Below are positions 32,233 to 40,984 of a stretch of 64,000 nt of DNA, in pieces. The notes beneath the pieces are model-generated. The model was not told the DNA's origin and did not search any database. It saw only the letters and a list, made by a program, of their open reading frames with translations. The DNA comes from Prevotella sp. (GTDB lineage: Bacteria; Bacteroidota; Bacteroidia; Bacteroidales; Bacteroidaceae): NCBI GenBank assembly GCA_017475265.1, contig JAFVFY010000001.1:28825-92824 (forward strand), given 5' to 3'. A program made the translations under genes and the position numbers. Numbering within the stretch: the first letter of the stretch is position 1; the number at the start of each line of letters is the position of its first letter.

Positions 32233-33091
32233 CTACTCCACTATCTCCCAATAACCTAATCTTGGTGAACCGACACGTCGTATCAGCCCTAACTCTTTAA
32301 GCTTATTAATGTGTTTCTGAATGTTCTTTAGAGATATTCCTGTCAGATTAGCCAATTCATTCCTACTGATATTAGGATTGTCCTTAATATGAGCATATAT
32401 AACCTTAGCACTATCAGACACCCCATTAGGCACCCTATTAGACACCCCATCAGATACCCCCGTTATTGATGGCACTGGCAGCACAAGTTCTACCTCGTCA
32501 ACATCCAATTTGTTCATCAGTTGTGGCTCACCCCAATTCGTTTCTTTCCATGCTGCAATAATCTTGGGGAAGCAAGAACCGACATTCTCACCAAAGCCAA
32601 TCATGCGGAGCATATTCTGAATCTTTGGATTGCGAGCCTTTGAGTTACCACCTCGATAGATTGTAGTCACCTTCATTGTTGCGCCTATACGTACCTTTAT
32701 ATACATTGCCGTTCAGATAGATAGGCTTCGCTCTCCAGTCTGCCTGAGGAACACGGATGCATACAATCTGCGCTCCATCCAAATTCACCACTTCGACATC
32801 GTTGTCAAGAAGGATGTTCTCATTTACCTTGTCGCTGTTAAGGGTATACCAGAAGTCCGTGATAATCTTCATCGGTTCATCCACGCCAACTATCTGATAA
32901 CGCTTCTGGATGTCCTTCTCCTGCATGTCTTCATTCACACCAAGCAGAATCAGTCCGCCAATAGTATTAGCAAAAGCCGAATAGGTCGCCCAAACCGACT
33001 TTGGCACCTCTGCCTTTGCCCATTTGCACTCCAGCGTCACCCGTTCACCCTTCCGTAGTGCTTCTTTTATCGTTTTCTCGTCCATACTCAT
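32233..33091 (-). pseudogene. Broken AlbA_2/RecG-like ATP-binding regulator
   Basis: The 5' fragment (33091-32645) is the AlbA_2 domain (LECKWAKAEVPKSVWATYSAFANT read in part; GGLILLGVNED; YKGTYRRNNEGDY). The 3' fragment (32706-32233, other frame) begins inside the conserved NPKIQNMLRMIGFGENVGS motif. It continues to a winged helix (ISRNELANLTGISLKNIQKHINKL). In intact relatives about 200 residues separate these parts, so an internal deletion with frameshift has removed the middle. A -7 box TAATTTTG lies upstream at 33102-33109. Confidence 0.75.
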
Positions 33092-33101
33092 ATTTCGCTT
33101 G

Positions 33102-33109
33102 CAAAATTA
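33102..33109 (-). promoter_or_regulatory. -7 box (TAATTTTG) before the broken AlbA_2 gene
   Basis: Exact TAnnTTTG on the minus strand about 10 bases from the ATG. The -33 element is unclear. Confidence 0.4.
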
Positions 33110-33157
33110 ATCAATTTGATCAACAGATTCGTCACACTGATTCTTGCACATCTGTTC

Positions 33158-34561
33158 TTATTCATCCTCTTCTCCCTGACTCCTGGCCCGCGTGGCCATT
33201 TCGCTGATGACGGTGGCGATGTCGGCCACATCAACGGCTCCGTCATCGTTGACGTCACACTTATTGCCCGTAGCAGCATCAACGGTGATGTTCTTTACTT
33301 CCAGTCCTTTGTCGCTCCACGTCATCATGGCCGTCACCGTGTCGCTGTTCTCGTAGCCGTCGGCCTTGGCAAATACAGTCAGCGTGTATGTCGGCACAAG
33401 GCTTATCTCATTGCCGTAGTGCGTCTTGACATTTCTGTCGCCTATGGAGGCCACACATTCCGCCCCCTCAGTATCACAGGCGAAAGTCAACTTTCCCTTG
33501 GTGTAGCTGATAGTGGGAGTAGCACACTTAGGCTTTTCTGGAATGTCGGGGATGTCCTCAAAGTTATCGGTTTCGACAATGGTGACGAAGTCTTTCCAAC
33601 CAACAGATTCTGTATAAAGTGACTTTGTTCCAATTGGAACATACAGAGTCGCATTTAAGTAAACAATTCCAGGGAAAGTCAATTCTTCTATACTTGGGGG
33701 TGTAGTTGCTTTACAAAAGACCTGCGTTATTTTGGTACAATTCTGAAATGCTCCAGTGGAAATTGCCTCTATAGTACTTGGGAATAGCAAAGACTTAATG
33801 GAAGTGCATCCTTCAAATGAATTCATTCCAATAGTTTTAAGACCTTCACTAAAAATAATGTCCTCCAACCCTGAGCATTTTACGAAAACGTATTCACCAA
33901 TGGCCGACACGTTCTCTGGGAATCTTATAGCTTTTAGACCTGTACATTCATAGAAAAGATAATTTCCTGTAACAGAGGTAATCTTGCTTCCAAATATCAG
34001 ATTTGTCAAATTAGTTTTTCGATAAAAAGCACCATCATTGTAACCGTCACCGCCTTGATATATATTCCTACCTATATAAGCGTTTTCTATTGGGCAACTA
34101 ACATAATAGGCGCGGTTTCCCGAAACGCCAGAATTATAGGGAGACCAAAATGGTTCATCACTATCTTCATAGATGATTTCCCGTAATCCGTAGCAGCCAT
34201 TAAAACAGCAAACTCCCATCTGATTAACTTGAGAAGGTATCGTAAATGATGAAAGACTTGGACTATTTTGGAATACGTGATGTCCTATCTCTCTAATTGA
34301 AAGAGGTAATGATATTGATGTTATCGTAGATGATTCAAAGGCATAATCTCCCAACCTTGTAACAGAGAATGTCTTATTTGAATATTCTACTTCATTTGGG
34401 ACTACAATTTCTCCACTATAAGGACTATCACCTTTTGTAACCTCTACGGTTTGCTTTTGAAGGGATGTAATATTATAATACATTCCATTCTTTTCAAAGT
34501 CGAACGCATGTCCTGGCATATAAAGGATTGCGGCAAGCATAAAAGCAATTACTTTTTTCAT
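33158..34561 (-). CDS. BspA-like leucine-rich-repeat surface protein with dockerin-like C-terminus
   Basis: A 467-residue exported protein (signal peptide ending GHAF). Residues ~45-320 are BspA/LRR_5-type repeats (LGDYAFESSTITSISLPLSI; IGEYVFVKCSGLEDIIF; IGMNSFEGCTSIKSLLFP). Residues ~345-430 resemble the Fn3-like/chitobiase C-terminal domain (ATPTISYTKGKLTFACDTEG). Residues ~435-460 are a dockerin-like EF-hand (CDVNDDGAVDVADIATVISEM). A surface adhesion or scaffold role is expected. Base composition over the LRR part is lower in G+C than neighbours, consistent with acquisition. The pseudogene at 45687-47090 has a related C-terminal module. Confidence 0.82.
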   Translation of the reverse strand: MKKVIAFMLAAILYMPGHAFDFEKNGMYYNITSLQKQTVEVTKGDSPYSGEIVVPNEVEYSNKTFSVTRLGDYAFESSTITSISLPLSIREIGHHVFQNSPSLSSFTIPSQVNQMGVCCFNGCYGLREIIYEDSDEPFWSPYNSGVSGNRAYYVSCPIENAYIGRNIYQGGDGYNDGAFYRKTNLTNLIFGSKITSVTGNYLFYECTGLKAIRFPENVSAIGEYVFVKCSGLEDIIFSEGLKTIGMNSFEGCTSIKSLLFPSTIEAISTGAFQNCTKITQVFCKATTPPSIEELTFPGIVYLNATLYVPIGTKSLYTESVGWKDFVTIVETDNFEDIPDIPEKPKCATPTISYTKGKLTFACDTEGAECVASIGDRNVKTHYGNEISLVPTYTLTVFAKADGYENSDTVTAMMTWSDKGLEVKNITVDAATGNKCDVNDDGAVDVADIATVISEMATRARSQGEEDE

Positions 34562-34672
34562 AATTCTTTAACATTTAATTTGTATTAAAACAATAGGCTA
34601 TCGAATCAAAGGAACCTTTGTATAGCTGAATCTTCTGAATGTCCATATTTATGATATTATATTTGTTTTTTT

Positions 34673-34793
34673 CCTTACAACTTGTACCTTCCCACATCCC
34701 CTTCCTTGCGAATCTCCTGGCGACGCTCACCGGGGGCGATACCGAACTCACACTTGTAAGTCAGATAGAGATTGTTGGTGATGCTCGTGTTAG
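34673..34793 (-). pseudogene. Short coding remnant downstream of the DUF4143-type ATPase
   Basis: On the minus strand a 40-codon frame without start continues past the ATPase stop (LTNTSITNNLYLTYKCEFG, then IAPGERRQEIRKEGDVGRY). It reads like real protein with balanced composition, but I do not recognise it. It is probably the end of a deleted gene. Confidence 0.35.
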
Positions 34794-35990
34794 TCAATAC
34801 AACATCCCCACTATCCAGAGGGGAAGTTTCTTGCCAATGGGAAATTCCATAGAATCAGCAAGGATATATGAGTTGGGGATGTCTGCTATCTGGTCGAAGG
34901 TCTTGTCTTGGCCCCCAACTTCTATGGTGATTTTGCCGTCTATCAGAAAGTCGCCCTGCGTCTTGCCGTATTCCACGGTGTGGCTGACTGACAACTGGTT
35001 GACTGCAAAACACTCTCTTTGGGTGCCGACATTCAGGTTTGAACCCAGCGCACAAAGCATATTTGGATTATGAACATATATCTTGTCGGGTTTCTGCATC
35101 TTGGTCACCGACTTGTTGTCTGCATAGAGCAGATGCAGCAATTCGGCTCTCTGCATGCTCGACAGATAACTCAAAACCGTTGTCTTGTTGAGTTCCAAGT
35201 ACGACGACAGCTTGGCAATATTCACATCGTAAGGCAGATTGTTGGCCAGAAATAGTATCATGGCCTTGAGTTTGCGGGTATAGGCAGGATCCACGCCGCA
35301 GAACTGGGTCATCTCCTGGTCGATGATAAAGCTCACCACGTTCTCTATTCGGCTATAGTATTCCTGCTCATCACCATCATAAAAAGGATAATAGCCCACA
35401 CGCAGATATTCTTCGAACAGCGCTTGTGGATGGCACACTTTGCAAACCTCTTCACAAACGGCATCCGCATCCTCCAGTACCTCTTCCAATGTGTGTACAG
35501 GCAGTTCGATGTTCTTGTAGAACCTGAGATATTCACGGAATGAAAGCCCAACCATATCATAACTGAGCACTCTGCGCGAGAGGTCGGCATCGGCATTCAG
35601 AATCTGCAGGAGCGATGAGCCTGTAAAAGTAATCTTCATATCGGGCCACAGGTCGATAATCTCTTTGAGTTCCTTGCTCCAAGTGGGGTACTTGTGTACT
35701 TCGTCGAGGAAGAGATGCTTGCCGCCCATCAGATGGAAGCGTTCTGCAACTTCCAGCAGCGTGTGGTTAGTGAAAAACATGCTGTCCATCAAGCAGTAGA
35801 GCGCCTCGCCAGCATTCAGTCCATACCTTTGCTTGATATATTGCCGCACGAGTGTTGTCTTTCCCACGCCGCGTGACCCTCGAATGGATACGAGTTGCTT
35901 CTCCCAGTTAACTGACTCCATCATCTCGCGGACAATCTTTGTGCTCGTCTGCGATATCAATATACGATGTTTCTTAAAAAGAGTCTCCAT
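34794..35990 (-). CDS. AAA ATPase with C-terminal DUF4143-type domain
   Basis: A ~398-residue protein. Walker A is GSRGVGKTT near residue 37, Walker B KHLFLDEVH near residue 91. The C-terminus (VYVHNPNMLCAL-like; GDFLIDGKITIEVGG) matches the DUF4143 nuclease-like half common in Bacteroidales. These genes are often strain-specific, and no function is established. I chose ATG 35990, which lies downstream of the promoter at 36018-36049. Its stop is followed by an unrelated-looking coding remnant. Confidence 0.82.
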   Translation of the reverse strand: METLFKKHRILISQTSTKIVREMMESVNWEKQLVSIRGSRGVGKTTLVRQYIKQRYGLNAGEALYCLMDSMFFTNHTLLEVAERFHLMGGKHLFLDEVHKYPTWSKELKEIIDLWPDMKITFTGSSLLQILNADADLSRRVLSYDMVGLSFREYLRFYKNIELPVHTLEEVLEDADAVCEEVCKVCHPQALFEEYLRVGYYPFYDGDEQEYYSRIENVVSFIIDQEMTQFCGVDPAYTRKLKAMILFLANNLPYDVNIAKLSSYLELNKTTVLSYLSSMQRAELLHLLYADNKSVTKMQKPDKIYVHNPNMLCALGSNLNVGTQRECFAVNQLSVSHTVEYGKTQGDFLIDGKITIEVGGQDKTFDQIADIPNSYILADSMEFPIGKKLPLWIVGMLY

Positions 35991-36017
35991 AATGACAACC
36001 TTACTGTTTTGTGGCTG

Positions 36018-36049
36018 CAAATATATGAAAACTTATTGTAACAACCAAA
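36018..36049 (-). promoter_or_regulatory. Promoter of the DUF4143-type ATPase (TTTG-N20-TATATTTG)
   Basis: On the minus strand TTTG (36049-36046), 20 bases, TATATTTG (36025-36018), 28 bases before the ATG. Confidence 0.7.
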
Positions 36050-36173
36050 TGTTTGGCAAAAAAGGTTATCCAAATAATCGCTTTTGCGTGAAAAATGGTT
36101 ATTGCACTAAGCATTTTCTCATGATGTTCTGTTTTTGTCAGAGCGGAGGTATAATAGGTATGTGGGACAGTGA

Positions 36174-38756
36174 TTAACGTTTCATCATCGGCCGTTTGTT
36201 TTGGATGTAGAGAGAGCCTGACGGCAGGTGGTCAATGGAGTGGAGCCGCCGCCCCTGCAGGTCGTACAAACGGTTATTGTTTATTGGTTCACGGTTATTG
36301 TTTATTGGTTCCCGTTTCACGTCATCGATGCCCTCGGTGTCGGTCACGGTGTGGTGGTAACTGCCCTCCACGTAGTAGCCGTGGTTTTGGTAAGGCAGGT
36401 CGGCGGTCTGCGACTGGCCGGTGGGCACGAAGATGAGGCCCGTGGGCATACTCTGGTAGCTGTTGCCCTGATATGTCCATTTCAGGATGCGGCGCTGGCC
36501 GTCGGCAGTCTTCCCCATGAGGGTCATCTCCGGCTTGGTGTTCCAGTTGCCGCCGGTGAAGTTCTCACGGTTGTTCCACACCCAGATGGTAGCACCCTGA
36601 TGCGCGGTCTCGAGGAACACCGACAGCTCGCCCTCGGTGACGGTTGGCGTATAGACTGTCAGGTCGTCAAGCTGTGGTGGTGCTACAGTAGTGTTATCGC
36701 CGTTGTTGGGAGAGTCCTCCTCCTGCGTGCCGTCCCATTGCGGGTCATTTATAGTGGCGGGTGTTTTGTCGTAGAGGTAGCGCCCCGACTCCCCCACCTT
36801 TCCGGGTGCCGCTGTCTTATCAGTGGAGAGCACGTAGACACGCATGTTGCCCTTTCCTTGGCAGGTGGCGGTGAGCCGTTGGTCGCCGACGGTCACCACG
36901 TCGCCGGTGATGCAGTCGGTGTAAGTGCCGTTGAGGATGCCGGTGAACGTGGCCGAGCCACTGATGGTCACCAGACAGTAGCTGTCGGTCTCATCGTCGG
37001 TATAACGACGCTTGAAGGCATAGCTGCCCTGACAGCCGTCGGTGCTGTACTGTCCCTTGCGCAGGGCTGGCACAGCGGCGCGGATGAGGTTCAGCCTGCG
37101 GATATGCTGCGCCAAGGGGTGCGAAAGCGTCTGTGCCATGTTGCCCGTGGCCTGCGCGTACTGCCCGAAGTCGGTGGTCGTGACGCTGCCCTTGATATAG
37201 CCGCCGAAATAGGCGCGCCCGGTGTTGCGCAAGGCGTCGTTGGTGCCCCGGTCAATCTCCTTGCCCTTGCGGAACTCAATCTCGCTGCCGTAGTAGAGGC
37301 AGGGGATGCCGCGGAAGGTGAACAGCAGGTCGAGGTTCTCGGCCCACGTGCTCTGCGGCTGGGCGAAGCGCTGACTCTCAGGCGCGCCGTTCGGGGCATA
37401 GTCGTGCGAGTCGACATAGACCACATTCGTCGTTGCGTCGTTGTAGTATTTGTCGCCCTTGCGGATGTCCCACGCCGAGGCGATGTCCTTGAAACAGTGG
37501 TGCATGGGGAAGTCGATGACGCCCAAGCCGGAAGCCTGCGAGTAATCGGGCAGGTGGTAGTCGTTGCCCTGCAGGAAGGCGTTGTCGCTCGTGGGCTGGC
37601 GACCCTCCGACCCCTCGCGGTTGTCGGCGTAGTGGGCCTCGCAGCTCTTCATATTCACATGGGCGAAGGTGGTGCTCTCGTTGGCCGGGATGGTGAGCCC
37701 GTCCCACGAAGTGGGGTCGAAGTCCCAGGCATAGTCCTTCTGCTCCTTCCACGTGTAGAACGGACAGGAGAGGGCTGGCTGCTGGCGGTACCACCATGTG
37801 GTGTAGCGCGAACATATCTCGGCAAACATGAAGAAGGGCATACCACCACGCTGCTCCTGCACGGCCTGAGCGGCCTGGTGCAGCTGCGGCAGAAAGTTCT
37901 TATTGAACGTGAGCGGCGCGATATGCCCGCCGGTGTCGATGCGGAAGGCGTCGACACCCATATTAATAAAAGAGGTGTAGCACTCCACGAGGTACTGGCT
38001 CACCTGCGGATTCTCGGTGTTCAGGTCCACGCAGTCGCCGGCTATCTGCGCCCACCAGCGCGTCTCGTTGTCCCAGTTGAAGTTGCCGAAGTGGTGCCAC
38101 AGGTTGTGGGTGTCGTTGGCGGGGTTCTTCATCTGCGCCAGGCGGGTGTTATACTGGTCGCTGCCACCCATGTTGTTGTAGTTGTCGGGCAGACGGCCCC
38201 CGTCCTTCTGCAGGATGGGCACCATACACTGGTTCATCACGCTCTGCGGCTTGCTCCAGTCGCGGCGGAACAGGCGGCAGAGATGTTCCTCGCCGTAGTT
38301 ACCCGTGTGGTTAAGCACAATGTCGACCACAAGCTTCATGCCCCGCTGATGCACGGCATCAACGAGCGTCTTCAGCGACACGTCCTCGCTCTCCAACCGC
38401 CGGTCCACGCTACTGAAGTCGCTGGCGTGGTAGCCGTGGTAGTCGTAGCCCGAGGCGTTCTGCACCACGGGGGTGATCCACACGGCGGTGAAGCCCAACG
38501 CCTTGATGTAGTCGAGCTTCTCAATGAGACCTTTGAAGTCGCCGCGCCAAGGCGGGTCGCCCTGGTTGCGCTGGCGGTTGTCCCAGCATTGCGCGTTGTT
38601 CGACGGGTCGCCGTCGAAAAACCGCGTGGTCATCACGAAGTAGATGGTCTCGTCGCGAAAGTCGGTGCGCTGGCCGTAGAAGGTCTCTGCACCTGTTGTC
38701 AATGTACACCAGAAAACGCCGAGGGACACCAGAAAGAGTTGAATGGAGCGTTGCAT
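36174..38756 (-). CDS. Secreted GH13 alpha-amylase with starch-binding C-terminus
   Basis: An 860-residue secreted enzyme (signal peptide MQRSIQLFLVSLGVFWCTLT; ATG 38756 is chosen because upstream codons lie in the neighbour's 3' end). GH13 regions are clear: FTAVWITPVV, MKLVVDIVLNHTG, GVDAFRIDTGGH with the nucleophile Asp, FMFAEICSR with the acid Glu, and VVYVDSHDY. It hydrolyses alpha-1,4 glucans. Residues ~720-800 look like a CBM26-type starch-binding domain (ATIWVWNNRENFTGGNWNT). The tail contains a tandem REPINNN duplication and then the DLQGRRL C-terminal motif seen in the first gene of the window, a probable sorting tail. Confidence 0.92.
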   Translation of the reverse strand: MQRSIQLFLVSLGVFWCTLTTGAETFYGQRTDFRDETIYFVMTTRFFDGDPSNNAQCWDNRQRNQGDPPWRGDFKGLIEKLDYIKALGFTAVWITPVVQNASGYDYHGYHASDFSSVDRRLESEDVSLKTLVDAVHQRGMKLVVDIVLNHTGNYGEEHLCRLFRRDWSKPQSVMNQCMVPILQKDGGRLPDNYNNMGGSDQYNTRLAQMKNPANDTHNLWHHFGNFNWDNETRWWAQIAGDCVDLNTENPQVSQYLVECYTSFINMGVDAFRIDTGGHIAPLTFNKNFLPQLHQAAQAVQEQRGGMPFFMFAEICSRYTTWWYRQQPALSCPFYTWKEQKDYAWDFDPTSWDGLTIPANESTTFAHVNMKSCEAHYADNREGSEGRQPTSDNAFLQGNDYHLPDYSQASGLGVIDFPMHHCFKDIASAWDIRKGDKYYNDATTNVVYVDSHDYAPNGAPESQRFAQPQSTWAENLDLLFTFRGIPCLYYGSEIEFRKGKEIDRGTNDALRNTGRAYFGGYIKGSVTTTDFGQYAQATGNMAQTLSHPLAQHIRRLNLIRAAVPALRKGQYSTDGCQGSYAFKRRYTDDETDSYCLVTISGSATFTGILNGTYTDCITGDVVTVGDQRLTATCQGKGNMRVYVLSTDKTAAPGKVGESGRYLYDKTPATINDPQWDGTQEEDSPNNGDNTTVAPPQLDDLTVYTPTVTEGELSVFLETAHQGATIWVWNNRENFTGGNWNTKPEMTLMGKTADGQRRILKWTYQGNSYQSMPTGLIFVPTGQSQTADLPYQNHGYYVEGSYHHTVTDTEGIDDVKREPINNNREPINNNRLYDLQGRRLHSIDHLPSGSLYIQNKRPMMKR
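36271..36313. repeat. 21-bp tandem duplication in the amylase tail
   Basis: Two copies of ACGGTTATTGTTTATTGGTTC (given here as ACGGTTATTG + TTTATTGGTTC) encode REPINNNREPINNNR directly before the DLQGRRL tail. Confidence 0.8.
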
Positions 38757-38782
38757 CGTGATATGGCGTATTGATAAGAATG

Positions 38783-38790
38783 CAAAGTTA
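38783..38790 (-). promoter_or_regulatory. -7 box (TAACTTTG) of the amylase gene
   Basis: Exact TAnnTTTG on the minus strand, 27 bases before ATG 38756 and overlapping the end of the upstream ATPase gene. It supports the chosen start. Confidence 0.5.
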
Positions 38791-40380
38791 ATCATTATGC
38801 CAGTCCGTGATGTTACGCTCCTTTGACGAGAAGGCGATGCCCACCTTGGTAATCGGGCGACCATCAAGGGCGTACTTGCTGGCGTAGCCGCGCTCGTCTA
38901 TTTGCTTCAGGGCGGCCTCGGCGGTGTCGTCGTATTTCAGCTCGATGATATAGATGCCCTTCGGCATTTTCAGCGTTAGGTCGGCGCGGCCCTTTGCGCT
39001 CAGGTCTTCGGCCACCACATCGGCTCCGAAGCTGACAAAGAGGGTGTAGAGCATGGCGTGGAAATGGTGCTCGTCCTTGTCGTCAATCATGTAGGGAACG
39101 CCGGCGAAGAACACCTTCAGGGCCTCAATGAAAGGTGCAATCACGTCGTCGCGGCGGAAACGGCGGTAGGCCAGTTGCAGGACACTCCGCTCCCTGTCGT
39201 CGCGATTCTGCGTATGGGTGACATACTTGAAGAGGTTTTCGGCAAAGCCAGTGCGCACCTCATGGTTAGGGAACCCCAAGGTGTAAGTATCCATCTCCGC
39301 GTCATAGCTCTTAATGGTGAGGTAGCCGCTCTGGTAGAGCACGGGCAGCGGTGCGGCATAACTGTCGAAGGGCTGGTCGAATTCGCTGGCGATGCACTCC
39401 ACGCCGTCTATGGCATTGATGTCGATGGGTGGCATGTTGGCGAGCATGTCGATGAGCGCCGAGGGCGTGGCGCTCTCGAACCAGTAACTGCCCACCTTCT
39501 TGTTGTTGAAGGCTTTGACCAGGCTGAAGGGGTTGTACATGTCAGTCTTCTCTTCGCTGAAGTGATAGCCATCGTAGTTGGCCTTTAGCTCGGCAAACAT
39601 GGCATCGTAGCTCTTCCCCTGGCGTTCGGCCAGCAGCTCAATGTCGGGGCGTAGTGTGGTGACGAGTTCCTCCTCGGATATGCCGCAGATGGTCTCAAAG
39701 TCAGGGGCCATCGAGATGTTGTTCAGGTTGTTCAACTTGCTGAAGATGCCCATCTGCGAGAATTTCGAGATGCCGGTGATGAAGACGAACTGGATATGGT
39801 CGTCCTCGCTCTTTAGTGGGCCAAAGAGATGCTGGAACCGCTGGCGTGCGGTATTCGTCTTCTCCATGTCGCCCAGGCTGTGGAGAATGAAATTGTCGTA
39901 CTCGTCGACGAGCACCACCACTTTCTTGCCCATCTCGCGCTCGGCGGTGTGGATAAGCTTCTTCATGCGCAGATTGAAATCTGACCTCCTCCTGGGTTTG
40001 ATGCCATACTGTTCCTCATACTCCGAGAGTGTGAAGTCAATAAGGCTGTCGAGATCTTTGATGGTAGCCAAGTCGCCCGAGCTGAAATCGAAGCGCAGCA
40101 CCGGGTACTTCTCCCACTTCCAGCTGGTGGTGGCAATAAAGAGCTGCGGCTGCTCTATGCCGTAGTCGGTGGTGAACGCCTCGAATAGCTCACGTCGCCC
40201 CTCAAACACCGCCGCCAGTGTGCTCACTAACAGCGACTTGCCGAAGCGCCGCGGACGGCTCAGGAAATAGGGCTTGCCCTCGGTAATCATCTTATAGATG
40301 AGTGGCGTCTTGTCCACATACACATATCCATCTGTGCGGATGGACTCAAAGCTCTGGATGCCTACTGGATACTTTCTCAT
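38788..40380 (-). CDS. AAA-ATPase-like / PD-(D/E)XK nuclease family protein
   Basis: A 530-residue protein with the N-terminus MRKYPVGIQSFESIRTDGYV, Walker A-like region SRPRRFGKSLLVSTL near residue 45 and Walker B-like VVLVDEYDNFI near residue 155. The C-terminal ~130 residues carry the nuclease-like core (GRADLTLKMPKGIYIIELK), where Asp and ExK can be placed. Bacteroidales genomes carry many copies of this AAA-ATPase_like/PDDEXK_9 family. Their function is unproven, and defence or mobile-element roles are speculation. It has a good own promoter. Confidence 0.85.
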   Translation of the reverse strand: MRKYPVGIQSFESIRTDGYVYVDKTPLIYKMITEGKPYFLSRPRRFGKSLLVSTLAAVFEGRRELFEAFTTDYGIEQPQLFIATTSWKWEKYPVLRFDFSSGDLATIKDLDSLIDFTLSEYEEQYGIKPRRRSDFNLRMKKLIHTAEREMGKKVVVLVDEYDNFILHSLGDMEKTNTARQRFQHLFGPLKSEDDHIQFVFITGISKFSQMGIFSKLNNLNNISMAPDFETICGISEEELVTTLRPDIELLAERQGKSYDAMFAELKANYDGYHFSEEKTDMYNPFSLVKAFNNKKVGSYWFESATPSALIDMLANMPPIDINAIDGVECIASEFDQPFDSYAAPLPVLYQSGYLTIKSYDAEMDTYTLGFPNHEVRTGFAENLFKYVTHTQNRDDRERSVLQLAYRRFRRDDVIAPFIEALKVFFAGVPYMIDDKDEHHFHAMLYTLFVSFGADVVAEDLSAKGRADLTLKMPKGIYIIELKYDDTAEAALKQIDERGYASKYALDGRPITKVGIAFSSKERNITDWHND

Positions 40381-40416
40381 GATGTTCTGTTTTTAAGTGT
40401 TTTCGACTTCCCGCTG

Positions 40417-40448
40417 CAAAGTTACGAAAAAGCGGGCGAACCGCCAAA
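40417..40448 (-). promoter_or_regulatory. Promoter of the AAA/PDDEXK gene (TTTG-N20-TAACTTTG)
   Basis: On the minus strand TTTG (40448-40445), 20 bases, TAACTTTG (40424-40417), 37 bases before the ATG. Confidence 0.7.
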
Positions 40449-40483
40449 CGATTCGCCCGAATTTTGATATATACACATTTTCA

Positions 40484-40873
40484 TTATTTCGACCGTTCGC
40501 GTTCAAAGTGGATGTCCTTGTACAGGTCGGGACGGCCTCCGCTGCTCTCAGGCAAAAAGTGGAGGCGAACGCCCCGGATGTGCTTCCGGGCTCTGAACTC
40601 GTCGGGCGAGTCCACTTTGTCGCTCTCTATCTCGAGCTTCATCAGCCCCCAGGTGTCAAGGCGCACCTTGTCGCCGCGCCGGAGGTGCTCGTTGATGACA
40701 TCCGACAGGCCCATCATGGCTGTAGTCAACTCACCAACGGAGAAGCCGTTGCGTCGCGACACCTCTTCCAATATCTGCCGTGTGTCGACGGTGGCGCCAT
40801 GTACGGCGGTGGCCTTGTACTTGCCGAATGTCGACAGACGCGGCTTAGACTCTTTAATCAATCTGTATTTCAT
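40484..40873 (-). CDS. HU-like DNA-binding protein
   Basis: A 129-residue protein (ATG 40873; a longer frame would run through the GGGTGACA repeat). The centre (TRQILEEVSRRNGFSVGELT; LRRGDKVRLDTWGLMKLEIE) matches the HU/IHF fold as found in the HU-HIG group of Bacteroidales. Next to VapE and, further off, DUF4248, it forms a gene neighbourhood that recurs in Bacteroidales. DNA binding is inferred from the family. The left 86-bp repeat separates it from vapE. Confidence 0.8.
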   Translation of the reverse strand: MKYRLIKESKPRLSTFGKYKATAVHGATVDTRQILEEVSRRNGFSVGELTTAMMGLSDVINEHLRRGDKVRLDTWGLMKLEIESDKVDSPDEFRARKHIRGVRLHFLPESSGGRPDLYKDIHFERERSK

Positions 40874-40898
40874 ATCTATACTATGTTTTTTGCGTTTA

Positions 40899-40984
40899 AG
40901 GGTGACAGGGTGACAGAATGTCGATAAACAGGGCATTTGCACCCTTTTCAGAGGGTGACAAGGGTGACAGGAGGGTGACAGGAT
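40899..40984. repeat. Left 86-bp inverted repeat bracketing vapE, with GGGTGACA iterons
   Basis: It contains five direct GGGTGACA octamers (40900, 40908, 40953, 40962, 40973) and the hairpin CACCCT-TTTCAG-AGGGTG. Its reverse complement matches 43235-43320 at about 80 of 86 positions. It abuts the vapE stop codon. Confidence 0.92.

Noticed and set aside
36228-38774. An 848-codon open frame on the plus strand opposite the amylase gene.
   Set aside because: It is antisense to a clear GH13 enzyme with all catalytic motifs. The valine/histidine-rich translation is the expected shadow of GC-rich coding sequence.
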